Source: Humisphaera borealis (lineage in GTDB: Bacteria > Planctomycetota > Phycisphaerae > Tepidisphaerales > Tepidisphaeraceae). Taken from it: a DNA stretch of 64,000 nt. Below the pieces are notes generated by a model. That model saw only the letters and a list, made by a program, of their open reading frames with translations. It had not been told where the DNA came from and did no database searches. Position numbers and translations under genes: made by a program. Positions within the stretch are counted from its first letter, which is position 1, and the number at the start of each line of letters is the position of its first letter. The stretch covers positions 3,472,001 through 3,536,000 of the forward strand of contig NZ_CP063458.1 of assembly GCF_015169395.1 (NCBI RefSeq), read 5' to 3'. Positions 55,818 to 64,000 of the stretch are shown here, piece by piece.

Positions 55818-58787
55818 GTGCCATCGACCCTTCCCATCCTCCTTCAGGCACTGCCCGTGCGATGGCAGTCGCCCTGGCTGCTGCCGCTGGTCTTGGGACT
55901 GGGTGCCGCGCTGACGGCCGCGGTCCTCTGGTATTACCCCGGCCAGGTGCGGCTGGTGCGACGTCCGTGGCGATACGTCATTCCGCTGCTGCGGCTACTG
56001 GCATTTTCGGCACTGGCGATTTCGGTCGCGCGGCCGGTCGCATTGCGAGCCCGACCGGCCGAGGACAAGGGGGCACTGATCGTCCTCATCGACCGCTCGG
56101 CGAGCATGGGCATCGCTGATGGCGGCCGGCGGCCGGCCGACCTGGTGTCGCTCGCCGACGCCCTGGGCCTGCTGCCGGCGGGCGCGCGGGCCGAGTCCTC
56201 CGCGGCGATCGCGGCCGAGTTCGAACAACTGCAGGCGTCGGTCGGGCAGGCGATCCGTGCCCAGGGGGATCTGGATTACGCCCGCGTCTCCGGTCGCGGA
56301 ATCGAGGCCGCCGAGGCGCGCGTCCACAAGGGTGTCGAGGAGAGCCGACAGCTCGGCCGCCTGCTGGCGGCAAGGCTGCTGGGGTTGGCAGGCGCGGCAG
56401 AGGCCGGACCGGGCAGCCCGGCGGCCGTCCAGGACAAACTCAAGCCGCTCGCCGAACTTCCACCGGCCGACCTCCGGGGCGCGTGGATCGCCGAGACGCG
56501 CCGCCGTCTCGACCAGGCGGCCGCCGCCATGACCCGCTTTCAGGATGTCGCCGACCGCAAACTGTATGACGGCAATCCCGCCGTGCGCGCCGTCTGCCTC
56601 GAACTGGAGAAGCGCACCCGGCTCGAGATGGCCGCCGAGGCGATGGTCCGGCCCGGCGGGCTTCTGTCGCGGCTCGGCGCCGATACGCCAGTGCTGCTGT
56701 TCGCGTTCGACCAGTCGGCGGCCGCGATGCCGTCGATCGCCCCCGCGCCGGCGTCGGCCACGCGGCCGGCCGAGCCGACCGGCGAAGCCGACCCCGAGGC
56801 GCCTGCTTCGGTATCGGCAGAAAGGCCGCCGGTTGTCTGGACGTCCACACTTATGCCGATCACGCCGGTGGGCACGACCACCGACATCGCTGGGGCGCTG
56901 ACGGCGGCGCTGGCAGCGACCGAGGGGCGGCCGGTCAGAGGCGTACTGGTGATCTCCGACGGACAGCAGGTGGGCGGCTCGACCGGCAATGCCGCCGCGG
57001 CGCTGCCGCCGGGCGTGCCGTTGATCACCGTCGCCGCTGCCGGCCTCCAGCCGCCTCGCGACACGGCGGTGCTGGATGTCGATTCGCCGCCGGCGGCGTT
57101 CGTCGGCGAGACGATCCTGGTGCGGGCGCGGGTGCGCGGTGCCGGCGGCATCACCGCCGACCCGGCGGCCGTCCGGCTGACCATTGCGGGCGGCGACGAC
57201 CCCGCCGATCTCTCCCCCGCCGCGATCGAAAAGCCCGGTGTCAACGCCAAGTCGACCGATGGCAGCGCCTATGCGCAATTCGCCGTCCGGATCGATCATC
57301 CCGGTGTCACGGAACTGGTGGTCCGTCTGCCGCCGGCGGAAGGGGAAGTCAGCGCGGAGAACAACACCGTTCGGCGATGGGTGAAGGTGCTGCCCGAGCG
57401 GATTCGCGTCGCGGCATATGCCGGCTCTGCCGGCTGGGATTTTCAGTACCTCCGCTCGGCGCTGGGACGGCGCGACTGGTTCGCAATCGAGTCCGGCGTG
57501 CTTGATCCTGGCAGGCCGCGCGTGCCTTTGTCGCCGGCGCAGATCCTCGCCCAGGACGTGCTGGTTCTGTACGACCTTCCGGTCGAGGCACTGGACCGCG
57601 AACAGTGGTATGCCGTCGATCGGCTGGTGACCCAGCGCGGCGGCAGCCTGATCGTCGTCGCCGGACCCGGCTTCAACCCGGCCAGTTTTGTCGATCAGCC
57701 GCTGGCGTCGGCGCTGCTGCCCTTCAACCTGCAGCTCGAGAAGAAACCCGCCTGGCGACAATGGCCCGGCGATCGGCCGAGCATACGGCTCACACCCGGT
57801 CCGGAGTTCCTGCGATCGGATTTGCTCCGGCTGTCGGACGCGGACCTGGCCAACCGCCGCTGGCAGGATTTGCCCGGCGCCTGGCGTGTATTCCCGGTTC
57901 GGGTGCCCCGGCCGGGCGTCCGGACGATTCTTCGCGACGCCGAAACCAACCAGGCCGTCGTCACCGAGATGAAGCCGGGCGCTGGCCGGTGTTTCTTCGT
58001 CGGCACGCACGAAACCTGGCGCTGGCGGAGCAAGGGAGGCGACGCCGAACAGGAGCGTTTCTGGCGGCAGTTCGTCCGCTACGCGGCCGAGGAGCCGTAC
58101 GCGTCGCAGACCGGTCGGCTGGCGCTGGACATCGATCAGGTTGCCGCTGCCCCCGGCATGTCGATCCACGCCCGCGTCCGCGTGCTGCCACAGGAAGCGA
58201 CTGCGTCAACCAGGCCCCAGGTGATCGGCGACGACCTCCGTCTTGAGGTTTACAAGGTGGATGACACGTTGGACCGAGCGCGCCATCGCACGCCGTCGGC
58301 TGTTCCATCGGCGTCGGTGACCCCTTCATCGGAGTTGCGTCCCGGCGCGCCCCTGTTGCCCTCACCGCTTCTGGCAGCACCCGAGCCGATCCGCGTGATC
58401 AGGCTTCCCGGCATCGCCGACGGGGGCGGCCGGACACGCGTTGCGATCGGCGATCTGCCGCCGGGACATTTCGAGGTACGCCTGGCCGGAACGTCTTCGG
58501 ACCTGTCGTGGCCGGTGGTCCCGCTGTTGATTCAGCCGAGCCTCGAACTTGAGATGAAGAACCTCACCGGCGACCCCGATCGCCTGCGGCGGATGGCCGA
58601 GAGCACCGGCGGTCGGCTCTTGAAGCTGGACCAGCTCGCCGCCGTCCCCGGCCTGCTCGCCGCCGCCGCCGACCAGCGACCGCGCGTCGTCGAATGGAGT
58701 CTGTGGGACAGCCCCTGGCTGTTCGTCTTTGTGGTCGGCTGCCTGGGGGCGGAATGGGCGCTGCGCAAGCGCGCCGGCCTCGCGTGA
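55818..58787 (+). CDS. Large membrane vWA/glutamine-amidotransferase-like protein
   Basis: A protein of up to 989 residues. Two N-terminal helices (WLLPLVLGLGAALTAAVLWY and VIPLLRLLAFSALAISVARP) are followed by the vWA domain (LIVLIDRSASMGIADGG, MIDAS). A coiled-coil and Pro/Ala linker follows, and then a GATase1-like fold (RIRVAAYAGSAGWDFQYLRS; QRGGSLIVVAGPGFNPASFV). A C-terminal helix (SPWLLFVFVVGCLGAEWALR-like) ends it. It matches planctomycete proteins next to BatA. The start is uncertain: GTG 55818 or GTG 55857. Presumed operon with the two preceding genes despite the 77-bp gap with the 7-bp repeat. Confidence 0.8.
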   Translation: MPSTLPILLQALPVRWQSPWLLPLVLGLGAALTAAVLWYYPGQVRLVRRPWRYVIPLLRLLAFSALAISVARPVALRARPAEDKGALIVLIDRSASMGIADGGRRPADLVSLADALGLLPAGARAESSAAIAAEFEQLQASVGQAIRAQGDLDYARVSGRGIEAAEARVHKGVEESRQLGRLLAARLLGLAGAAEAGPGSPAAVQDKLKPLAELPPADLRGAWIAETRRRLDQAAAAMTRFQDVADRKLYDGNPAVRAVCLELEKRTRLEMAAEAMVRPGGLLSRLGADTPVLLFAFDQSAAAMPSIAPAPASATRPAEPTGEADPEAPASVSAERPPVVWTSTLMPITPVGTTTDIAGALTAALAATEGRPVRGVLVISDGQQVGGSTGNAAAALPPGVPLITVAAAGLQPPRDTAVLDVDSPPAAFVGETILVRARVRGAGGITADPAAVRLTIAGGDDPADLSPAAIEKPGVNAKSTDGSAYAQFAVRIDHPGVTELVVRLPPAEGEVSAENNTVRRWVKVLPERIRVAAYAGSAGWDFQYLRSALGRRDWFAIESGVLDPGRPRVPLSPAQILAQDVLVLYDLPVEALDREQWYAVDRLVTQRGGSLIVVAGPGFNPASFVDQPLASALLPFNLQLEKKPAWRQWPGDRPSIRLTPGPEFLRSDLLRLSDADLANRRWQDLPGAWRVFPVRVPRPGVRTILRDAETNQAVVTEMKPGAGRCFFVGTHETWRWRSKGGDAEQERFWRQFVRYAAEEPYASQTGRLALDIDQVAAAPGMSIHARVRVLPQEATASTRPQVIGDDLRLEVYKVDDTLDRARHRTPSAVPSASVTPSSELRPGAPLLPSPLLAAPEPIRVIRLPGIADGGGRTRVAIGDLPPGHFEVRLAGTSSDLSWPVVPLLIQPSLELEMKNLTGDPDRLRRMAESTGGRLLKLDQLAAVPGLLAAAADQRPRVVEWSLWDSPWLFVFVVGCLGAEWALRKRAGLA

Positions 58788-58826
58788 TCGTGTCAGGCCC
58801 GCCGACCCGCCTTGATCGCCGCCCTT

Positions 58827-60134
58827 CTACCGCGGCAGCGCTTTCAACCGTCGCCACGCCGCTTCGACCCAGAAGAACGTGCAGTAATACAGCTTCGAAT
58901 AGTCATAGTGCGCGATGATGCGTTCGATGACTTCGGCGTGAGCCCGAACGGTCTGGGCGTCGGGGCAGAGAGTGACGATCCATGCCGCCGACGTCGGTTC
59001 GCGAACCCACGCCGTCTCCTTCTGGCGGCGTGGCGAGATCTTCATGAACTCCCTCAGCTGCGCGTTGGCCAGTTCCTGCGCTTCCTGCTCCGTTTTCTGC
59101 GGCTTCCAAAGCGGCATCATCGCTTTGCGCCAGTCCTGGCTGAAGGTGGACGGATCGCGGTGGTCGAACTGCGTACCGATCGCCAGGCTCTCGGACGCCA
59201 GTGCCGCGCTGGCCTTGAGGCCCGTGACGTAGTCGGCTTTCAACGCCGGGTCGGACTCCATCTCCCAAAGCCCGCGAATCGCCGATACGGCCGTGCAGGA
59301 GGTCCAGTTATGCGTTCTGGCGTAGTCGAAGACCATGCCTTTGCGGCAGATTTCCAATCGGCTCTGCTTCTCCTTCCCGCCTCGCTCGTCGATCGCCCGT
59401 CGATACTTTTCTTCCCATGCGTCGTCACCGGTCACGCGATGCAGGAGCTTGAGCACGAAGAGTTGCCGGGGTGCCGTATCGAAGGTGAATCCAGCGAAGC
59501 TGCCGCGAGTGCCGAACGGCTGCTCCGCGGGCATCTTCCAGCCCAATCGCTCGATGACGCCGGTCGTCTCCACCAGCTTCGCGACGATCCGCTGGCGCTC
59601 GTCCTTCGTCGCCAGGCCGGACTCGAGGTATCGCCAGAGGCCGAAATACCAAGGCATTGTCTGGTCGTTCGATCCCATGGGATAGTGTGATTTTCCGTCG
59701 CTGCTGACACCCCGGCCGACAAAGCCTTTGACGTCACTGATCGAATTGAGGAACAGCAGACCTTCCATCAGCCGCCGGGCCTTGGCGGCGTCGTCGGCCG
59801 AGCCCGACTCCTGCCAGCGCAGGACCGCCGCATCCAAGTACATGCCGTTGAACATCGCGCCGTTCTCGATCGGCTGATACCAGCCCAGCGCGTTGGGTTT
59901 GCCTTCGCGGCATTCTTCAGGCGTCGGGAGGTTGATGCTGCCGTCGAGGTCGGTGAAATCGACCATGACGCCATGCTTGTCGATGAACCGTCGCCAGGTT
60001 TCGGCGTGGGCTTGTTCGACGGCCTTGGAGGCGTCGGCCGGCTTGCCGGCATCCGCGGCGACACTCCACTGACGCGGAATCGCCGAGCCGACCGAGGCAG
60101 CGAGCAGGGACCGGAGGACGGTGCGTCGGTTCAT
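58827..60134 (-). CDS. Tat-exported protein, alpha-helical barrel-like, unknown function
   Basis: A 435-residue protein beginning MNRRTVLRSLLAASVGSAIP, a twin-arginine signal. The mature part has DFTDLDGSINLPTPEECREG and then NGAMFNGMYLDAAVLRWQES, DQTMPWYFGLWRYLESGLAT and GMVFDYARTHNWTSCTAVSA, repeated helix-turn patterns like the six-hairpin glycosidases, but no catalytic motif is sure. It may bind or cut a polysaccharide. It is convergent with the vWA gene. Confidence 0.65.
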   Translation of the reverse strand: MNRRTVLRSLLAASVGSAIPRQWSVAADAGKPADASKAVEQAHAETWRRFIDKHGVMVDFTDLDGSINLPTPEECREGKPNALGWYQPIENGAMFNGMYLDAAVLRWQESGSADDAAKARRLMEGLLFLNSISDVKGFVGRGVSSDGKSHYPMGSNDQTMPWYFGLWRYLESGLATKDERQRIVAKLVETTGVIERLGWKMPAEQPFGTRGSFAGFTFDTAPRQLFVLKLLHRVTGDDAWEEKYRRAIDERGGKEKQSRLEICRKGMVFDYARTHNWTSCTAVSAIRGLWEMESDPALKADYVTGLKASAALASESLAIGTQFDHRDPSTFSQDWRKAMMPLWKPQKTEQEAQELANAQLREFMKISPRRQKETAWVREPTSAAWIVTLCPDAQTVRAHAEVIERIIAHYDYSKLYYCTFFWVEAAWRRLKALPR

Positions 60135-60253
60135 GGAAGATCCGAAGAAGGGACTGAAATGAAGAGTGAGACCCTCAAATCAGTCTATGCCCCGACCGAA
60201 GTCAGGCAAGGCTGAAGCGCGAAGGTTGTGGGTTGGTTGGCTCGCAAAAAGAC

Positions 60254-60272
60254 GGGCGGCCAGAGACCGCCC
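60254..60272. repeat. Small hairpin in the 60135-60351 spacer
   Basis: GGGCGG at 60254-60259 pairs with 60267-60272. The rest of this 217-bp spacer shows nothing. Confidence 0.5.
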
Positions 60273-60351
60273 CAGCACAGCTGCCCCGGGGCGAGCGAAG
60301 ACGTAACTGAATGACTGCGGCGTGAACCGGCCGTCGTTGCGATCGCCGCAC

Positions 60352-62436
60352 TCAGTGCGATCCGACCGGCTGACCCTTGGCCGCCTGGGGTGACGTGGCC
60401 GTTCCGCGATGGTGCGCCACGAAGTCGGCATAGCCGGGCTTGGTCATGTAGCGTTCGAGGACCCTGGCTTCGGTGTGCAGCAGGTCGACGACGATCAGGC
60501 CGTCGAGGCAGTCGCCGAAGTCGCGATCGACGTTAAACGCCAGGAACTTGGCACCCAGTTTCAGGTACTGCCGGATCAGAACGGGGATGCCCTTCTGGTC
60601 GGGCTCGAGGTCGGAGACGAGGTTGGACACTTCTTCGTCGTCCTGAAGCAGCCGACGGATCCCTTCGTCGTCCCACTTGCCCAGGCCCAGCCGCAGAGGG
60701 CGTTTGGGCTTGAACGGGTTCTTCGGGGCGGCGAGCGTTTCGCCTTCGGGCATGGCGTGGTGCATCTTCAGGAAGTTGACCATGATCTCGCGCGACGCCG
60801 TCTGATAGCTGTTGCTGATGCTCACCGGTCCGAACAGGTATCGATACTGTCGGTTCTGGACAAGGAAATGTCCGATGCCCTTCCAGAGCAGCAGCAGCGG
60901 CGAGTAGGACTTCTGGTACTCGGGGCGGACGAAACTCCGGCCCATCTCCAGCGCCGGATTCAGCCGGTTCAGCAGCTCGGCCTTGTAGTTGAACAGCGTG
61001 CTGGTGTAGAGACCCTGCCGCCCCTTGGCCTGCAGCAGCAGGTCCGTCTGCCCCAGCCGGTACGCGCCGACGATTTCCCGCGCCTGGCGATTCCAGATGA
61101 ACAGGTGGCGGTAGTCGTAGTCGAACGTGTCCAGGTCCAGGCTTTTGCCGGTGCCCTCGCCGACCTGGCGGAAGGTGATTTCCCGCAGGCGGCCGATCTC
61201 ACGCAGGATGAGCCTGATCTGCGATGCCTTTGCGTCGATCACGACCAGGCCGTCGTGCTCGACCAGTGCCGATTCTCTCGGCAGCGCGGCCATCTCGGCT
61301 TCCATCAGTGCCGGATCGACCGGGGGAATGATTTCCTCCATGGTCTTGGGCTGGTGGGCAAACGGAAATCGCGCCCGCATGATCTGCATCGCCCGAAACG
61401 CGGACTTGGCGAACTTGGCACCCGGCATCGGCTGCTTGTGCGAAGCATCGGGGACGGCGCTGACTGCTTGCGTCGATCCCGCCGTGTCCGAAGCAGCATT
61501 CGGCGTCGCCGCCGAAGACTCGGCAATGGAGGGACGCGGACCGCTGTTGCGCAGGTGGAACGTTCGACGACGCAGGTAATCGGTGACCTGCTGCTCGGAC
61601 TCGAAATCGGCGATTCTCTTGGCCGGGATCAGCGAGCCGACGCGGAGCGTCACTTCGCTGTCGTGCTTGCCCAGGAACGCCCGCGGCAGCAGCACCGTCC
61701 GGATCAAGGGGTGAATCAGGCCGGCGGCCTGGAACAACGCGTTGTTGCGGCCGTCGAAGTACACCGGCAGCACCGGCACTTCTGCCCGGGTGATGATGCG
61801 GGCGATCGTGCCGTTCCACGCCGGATCGGTAACCGGCCCCTCGGGGTTCTTCAGGTTTGAGAGTTTCAGATGCGCCACTTCGCCGGCGGGGAAAGCCGCC
61901 AGCACGTGCCCGTCCTTGAGCCAGCGCAGGCTCTGCCGCATGGGTCCGATGTTTCGGCCGGCGGCGCCTTCGCCCTGGAACGGGTCGACGAGCAGAAAAA
62001 GGTCCTTCAGTTCCGGAACACGGCCGATCAGGTAGTTGGCCATCACCTTCACGTCGTCGCGGGCTTCCGAAAGAACCGCCGACAGGATCAGGCCATCGAG
62101 TGCGCCGAACGGATGATTGGCGACGACGACGAAGGGACCTTTCTTGGGGATGCGGGCGAGGTCTTCCTTCGCGATGCGCAGCTTGACGTTGAGCGCTGCC
62201 AGGATGCGCCCGATGAACTCGCGATACCCCCTGCCGCCGGGCGCAACCGGGCCCTGGGCGACGGCGCCGTCGTAGAGCGCGTTGATCTGGTCGAGGCCGA
62301 ACGCCTTCTCCAGCGACGCAATGGACCGATGGCCCAGGGCTTTGCCGAGGAACCTGTCCTTGGGCAGGTCGAGCCTCAGCAGGCGGTCGGGACGAGGAAA
62401 AGACGGTCGTCGAGCGGCGGTCGTAGCTCGTGGCAT
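60352..62436 (-). CDS. Bifunctional acyltransferase (PlsC-like plus GNAT N-acyltransferase, OlsF-like)
   Basis: A 694-residue protein with two domains. The N-terminal lysophospholipid acyltransferase-like domain has PFVVVANHPFGALDGLILSA (HX5D active site at about 108-114) and FPAGEVAHLK. The C-terminal domain, from about residue 380, has LRLGLGKWDDEGIRRLLQDD near its end, and IWNRQAREIVGAYRLGQTDL and YLFGPVSISNSYQTASREIM, close to OlsB-type N-acyltransferases. OlsF enzymes in some bacteria join both steps of ornithine lipid synthesis in one chain; this fits by arrangement, but the substrate is inferred. ATG 62436; the open frame continues upstream only as a shadow of the symporter gene. Confidence 0.75.
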   Translation of the reverse strand: MPRATTAARRPSFPRPDRLLRLDLPKDRFLGKALGHRSIASLEKAFGLDQINALYDGAVAQGPVAPGGRGYREFIGRILAALNVKLRIAKEDLARIPKKGPFVVVANHPFGALDGLILSAVLSEARDDVKVMANYLIGRVPELKDLFLLVDPFQGEGAAGRNIGPMRQSLRWLKDGHVLAAFPAGEVAHLKLSNLKNPEGPVTDPAWNGTIARIITRAEVPVLPVYFDGRNNALFQAAGLIHPLIRTVLLPRAFLGKHDSEVTLRVGSLIPAKRIADFESEQQVTDYLRRRTFHLRNSGPRPSIAESSAATPNAASDTAGSTQAVSAVPDASHKQPMPGAKFAKSAFRAMQIMRARFPFAHQPKTMEEIIPPVDPALMEAEMAALPRESALVEHDGLVVIDAKASQIRLILREIGRLREITFRQVGEGTGKSLDLDTFDYDYRHLFIWNRQAREIVGAYRLGQTDLLLQAKGRQGLYTSTLFNYKAELLNRLNPALEMGRSFVRPEYQKSYSPLLLLWKGIGHFLVQNRQYRYLFGPVSISNSYQTASREIMVNFLKMHHAMPEGETLAAPKNPFKPKRPLRLGLGKWDDEGIRRLLQDDEEVSNLVSDLEPDQKGIPVLIRQYLKLGAKFLAFNVDRDFGDCLDGLIVVDLLHTEARVLERYMTKPGYADFVAHHRGTATSPQAAKGQPVGSH

Positions 62437-62598
62437 GGTGTCAGCGTAGATGCCTCGCGATAGCCTTCGGTTACGTGAATGTAAAACATGGGTTAGTGCC
62501 GATTTTGGTCGGCGCTTGCGGGCATGGCTGCCTTGTCGTCCTGAGGATGACAATTTCCTGATGCCTTTTGTGCGGTGAACGGTTAAGACTCGCAGCCG

Positions 62599-64000
62599 AT
62601 GCAAACACCGGACGATGCCAATCCCACCGATCCGACCGACGGGCCGGGCCCGATTTCGCGGGCTTTCGCGGCTTATGACCGCGTTCCGCTTTACCTCCGC
62701 ATCGTGGTCGGGCTTGTGCTCGGCGTGGTGATCGGAACGATCCTGAATCTGGCCGGCGCGGCTGATGCCCCGCCGGCGACCGCGCAACCCGCCACCCAGC
62801 CGACTACCTTGCCGGCAACCCAGCCGGCGGCAAACGCCGAGGCCGTCGCGACCTCCCTCCCAGCAACCCAAGTTTCGCCCCAGCCTCAAACAGCGTCGGC
62901 TGCCACCCAGCCGTCCACTAGGCCGGCGGTCGCACCGCCGAGCCGACCGGTGGCCGCGGTAGTTGCCGGCGGCATGGATCTGTTCGCCAAGTACGTCATT
63001 CAGTTTCTGGCAGCCCTGGCACCGCCCCTGATTCTGCTGGCCATCGTCCGCGCACTGCTGACCGCCAAGGTCGAGGGACGCCAGGGTGCCTACATGGTGT
63101 TCCTGCTCTTCGTCAACACGTTGGTGGCGATCTGCGTCGGTTTGTTGGTCGCGAACGTCATCCGGCCCGGCCATTTCGCCCATGGCAGCGGAACGGCCCC
63201 GCCGAAAGGCGTCGGCGATGTCGACATCGTCAAGCAACTGCTCGAAAACATCCCGGTCAGCCTGCTCGAGCCGCTGGTCAGCGGCCGCGTGATCGGCGTG
63301 GTCATCGTCGCGCTCACGTTCGGCATGGCCGCACGGAAGCTCAAGGACCGTCGACGGGAGATGGTCGAAGACCTGATCGAAGCTGGGTTCGACACCATCA
63401 TCGTTGTGCTGCACTGGGTGATCTGGCTGGTGCCACTGGCGGTGCTGTGCAAGGTCGGGGCGATCCTGGGAACCAAGGGCTACAAGCCCTTCGTCGCCTT
63501 GGGCGTCTTCGTCATCGCCGTCCTGGTGGCGCTGGCGCTGCAGGCGACCTGGTACCTCGGGCGGATCAAGTGGAAGACCTGGATCCATCCGACGTTCCTC
63601 CTTCAGCAGACAAGAGACGCACTGGTCATGGCGTTCAGCACCGGCAGCTCGACCGCGACCATGCCAGTCACCTACGAGCGGCTGCGCAACGGCGTCGGCC
63701 TGCGGGAGCGCTCGGCCAGCCTGGGTGCGCTCGTCGGCAGTAACTTCAACAACGACGGCACCGCACTTTACGAGGCGATGGCGGCGCTCTTCGTCGCGCA
63801 GATGCTGGGGATCGAGTTGTCCTTCGGACAACAGATTCTCGTCGTGCTGACTAGTGTCATCGCGTCGGTCGGGGCGGCCGGCATTCCCGAGGCCGGGCTG
63901 GTCACCATGACACTGGTGTTCACCGCCGTCGACCTCCCGACCACCTATATCCCATTCCTGCTGCCGGTGGACTGGTTCCTGGACCGCTGCCGGACGGCGA
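62599..64000 (+). CDS. Sodium:dicarboxylate/glutamate symporter (SDF family), incomplete at the right edge
   Basis: The first 467 codons of a cation:carboxylate symporter (GltP/DctA family). It has the first helix YLRIVVGLVLGVVIGTILNL, then a Thr/Gln/Pro-rich insertion at residues 52-118, then the family core: FLAALAPPLILLAIVRALLT, the HP1 Ser-rich turn VMAFSTGSSTATMPVTYERL and TM7 GSNFNNDGTALYEAMAALFV (NxxGT), and VIASVGAAGIPEAGLVTMTL (HP2). The normal family length is about 420, so the insertion makes it longer. ATG 62599 is used. It is divergent from the acyltransferase gene with 162 bp between. Confidence 0.88.
   Translation, partial: MQTPDDANPTDPTDGPGPISRAFAAYDRVPLYLRIVVGLVLGVVIGTILNLAGAADAPPATAQPATQPTTLPATQPAANAEAVATSLPATQVSPQPQTASAATQPSTRPAVAPPSRPVAAVVAGGMDLFAKYVIQFLAALAPPLILLAIVRALLTAKVEGRQGAYMVFLLFVNTLVAICVGLLVANVIRPGHFAHGSGTAPPKGVGDVDIVKQLLENIPVSLLEPLVSGRVIGVVIVALTFGMAARKLKDRRREMVEDLIEAGFDTIIVVLHWVIWLVPLAVLCKVGAILGTKGYKPFVALGVFVIAVLVALALQATWYLGRIKWKTWIHPTFLLQQTRDALVMAFSTGSSTATMPVTYERLRNGVGLRERSASLGALVGSNFNNDGTALYEAMAALFVAQMLGIELSFGQQILVVLTSVIASVGAAGIPEAGLVTMTLVFTAVDLPTTYIPFLLPVDWFLDRCRTA

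Noticed and set aside
55601-55837. 78-codon minus-strand frame with NVERRISNIEYR-like words
   Set aside because: It reads through the 7-bp tandem repeat; such translations are known artefacts.
62437-63831. Upstream extension of the acyltransferase frame to a 1159-residue protein
   Set aside because: The extra 465 residues are antisense to the SDF symporter and have no homology; the real start is 62436.

Overview
The window reads as a chromosomal segment of a GC-rich planctomycete, probably of class Phycisphaerae (this placement is inferred from gene content, not from a marker tree). The signs are two sets of planctomycete cytochrome (PSCyt1)-DUF1549-DUF1553 genes each paired with a DUF1501 gene, a formylglycine sulfatase, an H-X9-DG type prepilin, BatA/von Willebrand proteins, many exported proteins of unknown function, and intergenic DNA full of long palindromes. 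There are no tRNA or rRNA genes, no CRISPR array, no insertion sequence and no prophage that I can see.

Layout. 1-5.3 kb: the first codons of uvrC on the minus strand, divergent from a membrane-associated GTPase, then a 162-bp inverted repeat, a GH63-like glucosidase and a small ribbon-helix-helix-like protein. 5.5-15.4 kb (mostly plus strand): methyltransferase, ispE carrying an in-frame palindrome, SpoVG carrying a zinc-ribbon insertion, ilvB, and several exported or membrane proteins including a DUF3472 protein. 15.4-26 kb (minus strand): ABC exporter pair, outer-membrane barrel, sulfatase, a retron-type reverse transcriptase with a possible msr-msd region, prepilin-like protein, HisN-like phosphatase and infC starting with AUU. 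26.3-31.5 kb: Xaa-Pro aminopeptidase, a repeat-rich gene-poor stretch, a GH5-like hydrolase and an SGNH hydrolase. 31.5-49.3 kb: a large coiled-coil envelope protein, the two PSCyt1/DUF1501 pairs (one interrupted by a ParE-type toxin-antitoxin module), an SDR oxidoreductase, a YdeI-like protein, an MFS exporter and a glycosyltransferase. 49.6-50.6 kb: rpmI-rplT, separated from infC by about 24 kb. 50.7-58.8 kb: a degenerate CaCA-antiporter-like membrane protein divergent from a three-gene BatA/vWA cluster. 58.8-64 kb: a Tat-exported protein, a two-domain acyltransferase resembling OlsF, and the start of a glutamate/dicarboxylate symporter.

The best candidate for an undescribed system is the reverse transcriptase at 20595-22391. 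It has the catalytic YADD and both retron hallmarks (an NAxxH motif in region X and a VTG motif in region Y), a 300-residue N-terminal extension, and no obvious separate effector gene. The 170-bp gap upstream of its start holds a weak but well-placed a1/a2-like pair. Other points worth a look are the SpoVG zinc ribbon, the palindrome inside ispE, the AUU start and long disordered tail of IF-3, the OlsF-like fusion, and a set of related palindromic repeats spread through the intergenic regions.

Coding starts were chosen by eye from Shine-Dalgarno spacing, signal peptides and family alignments held in memory; no database search was run.
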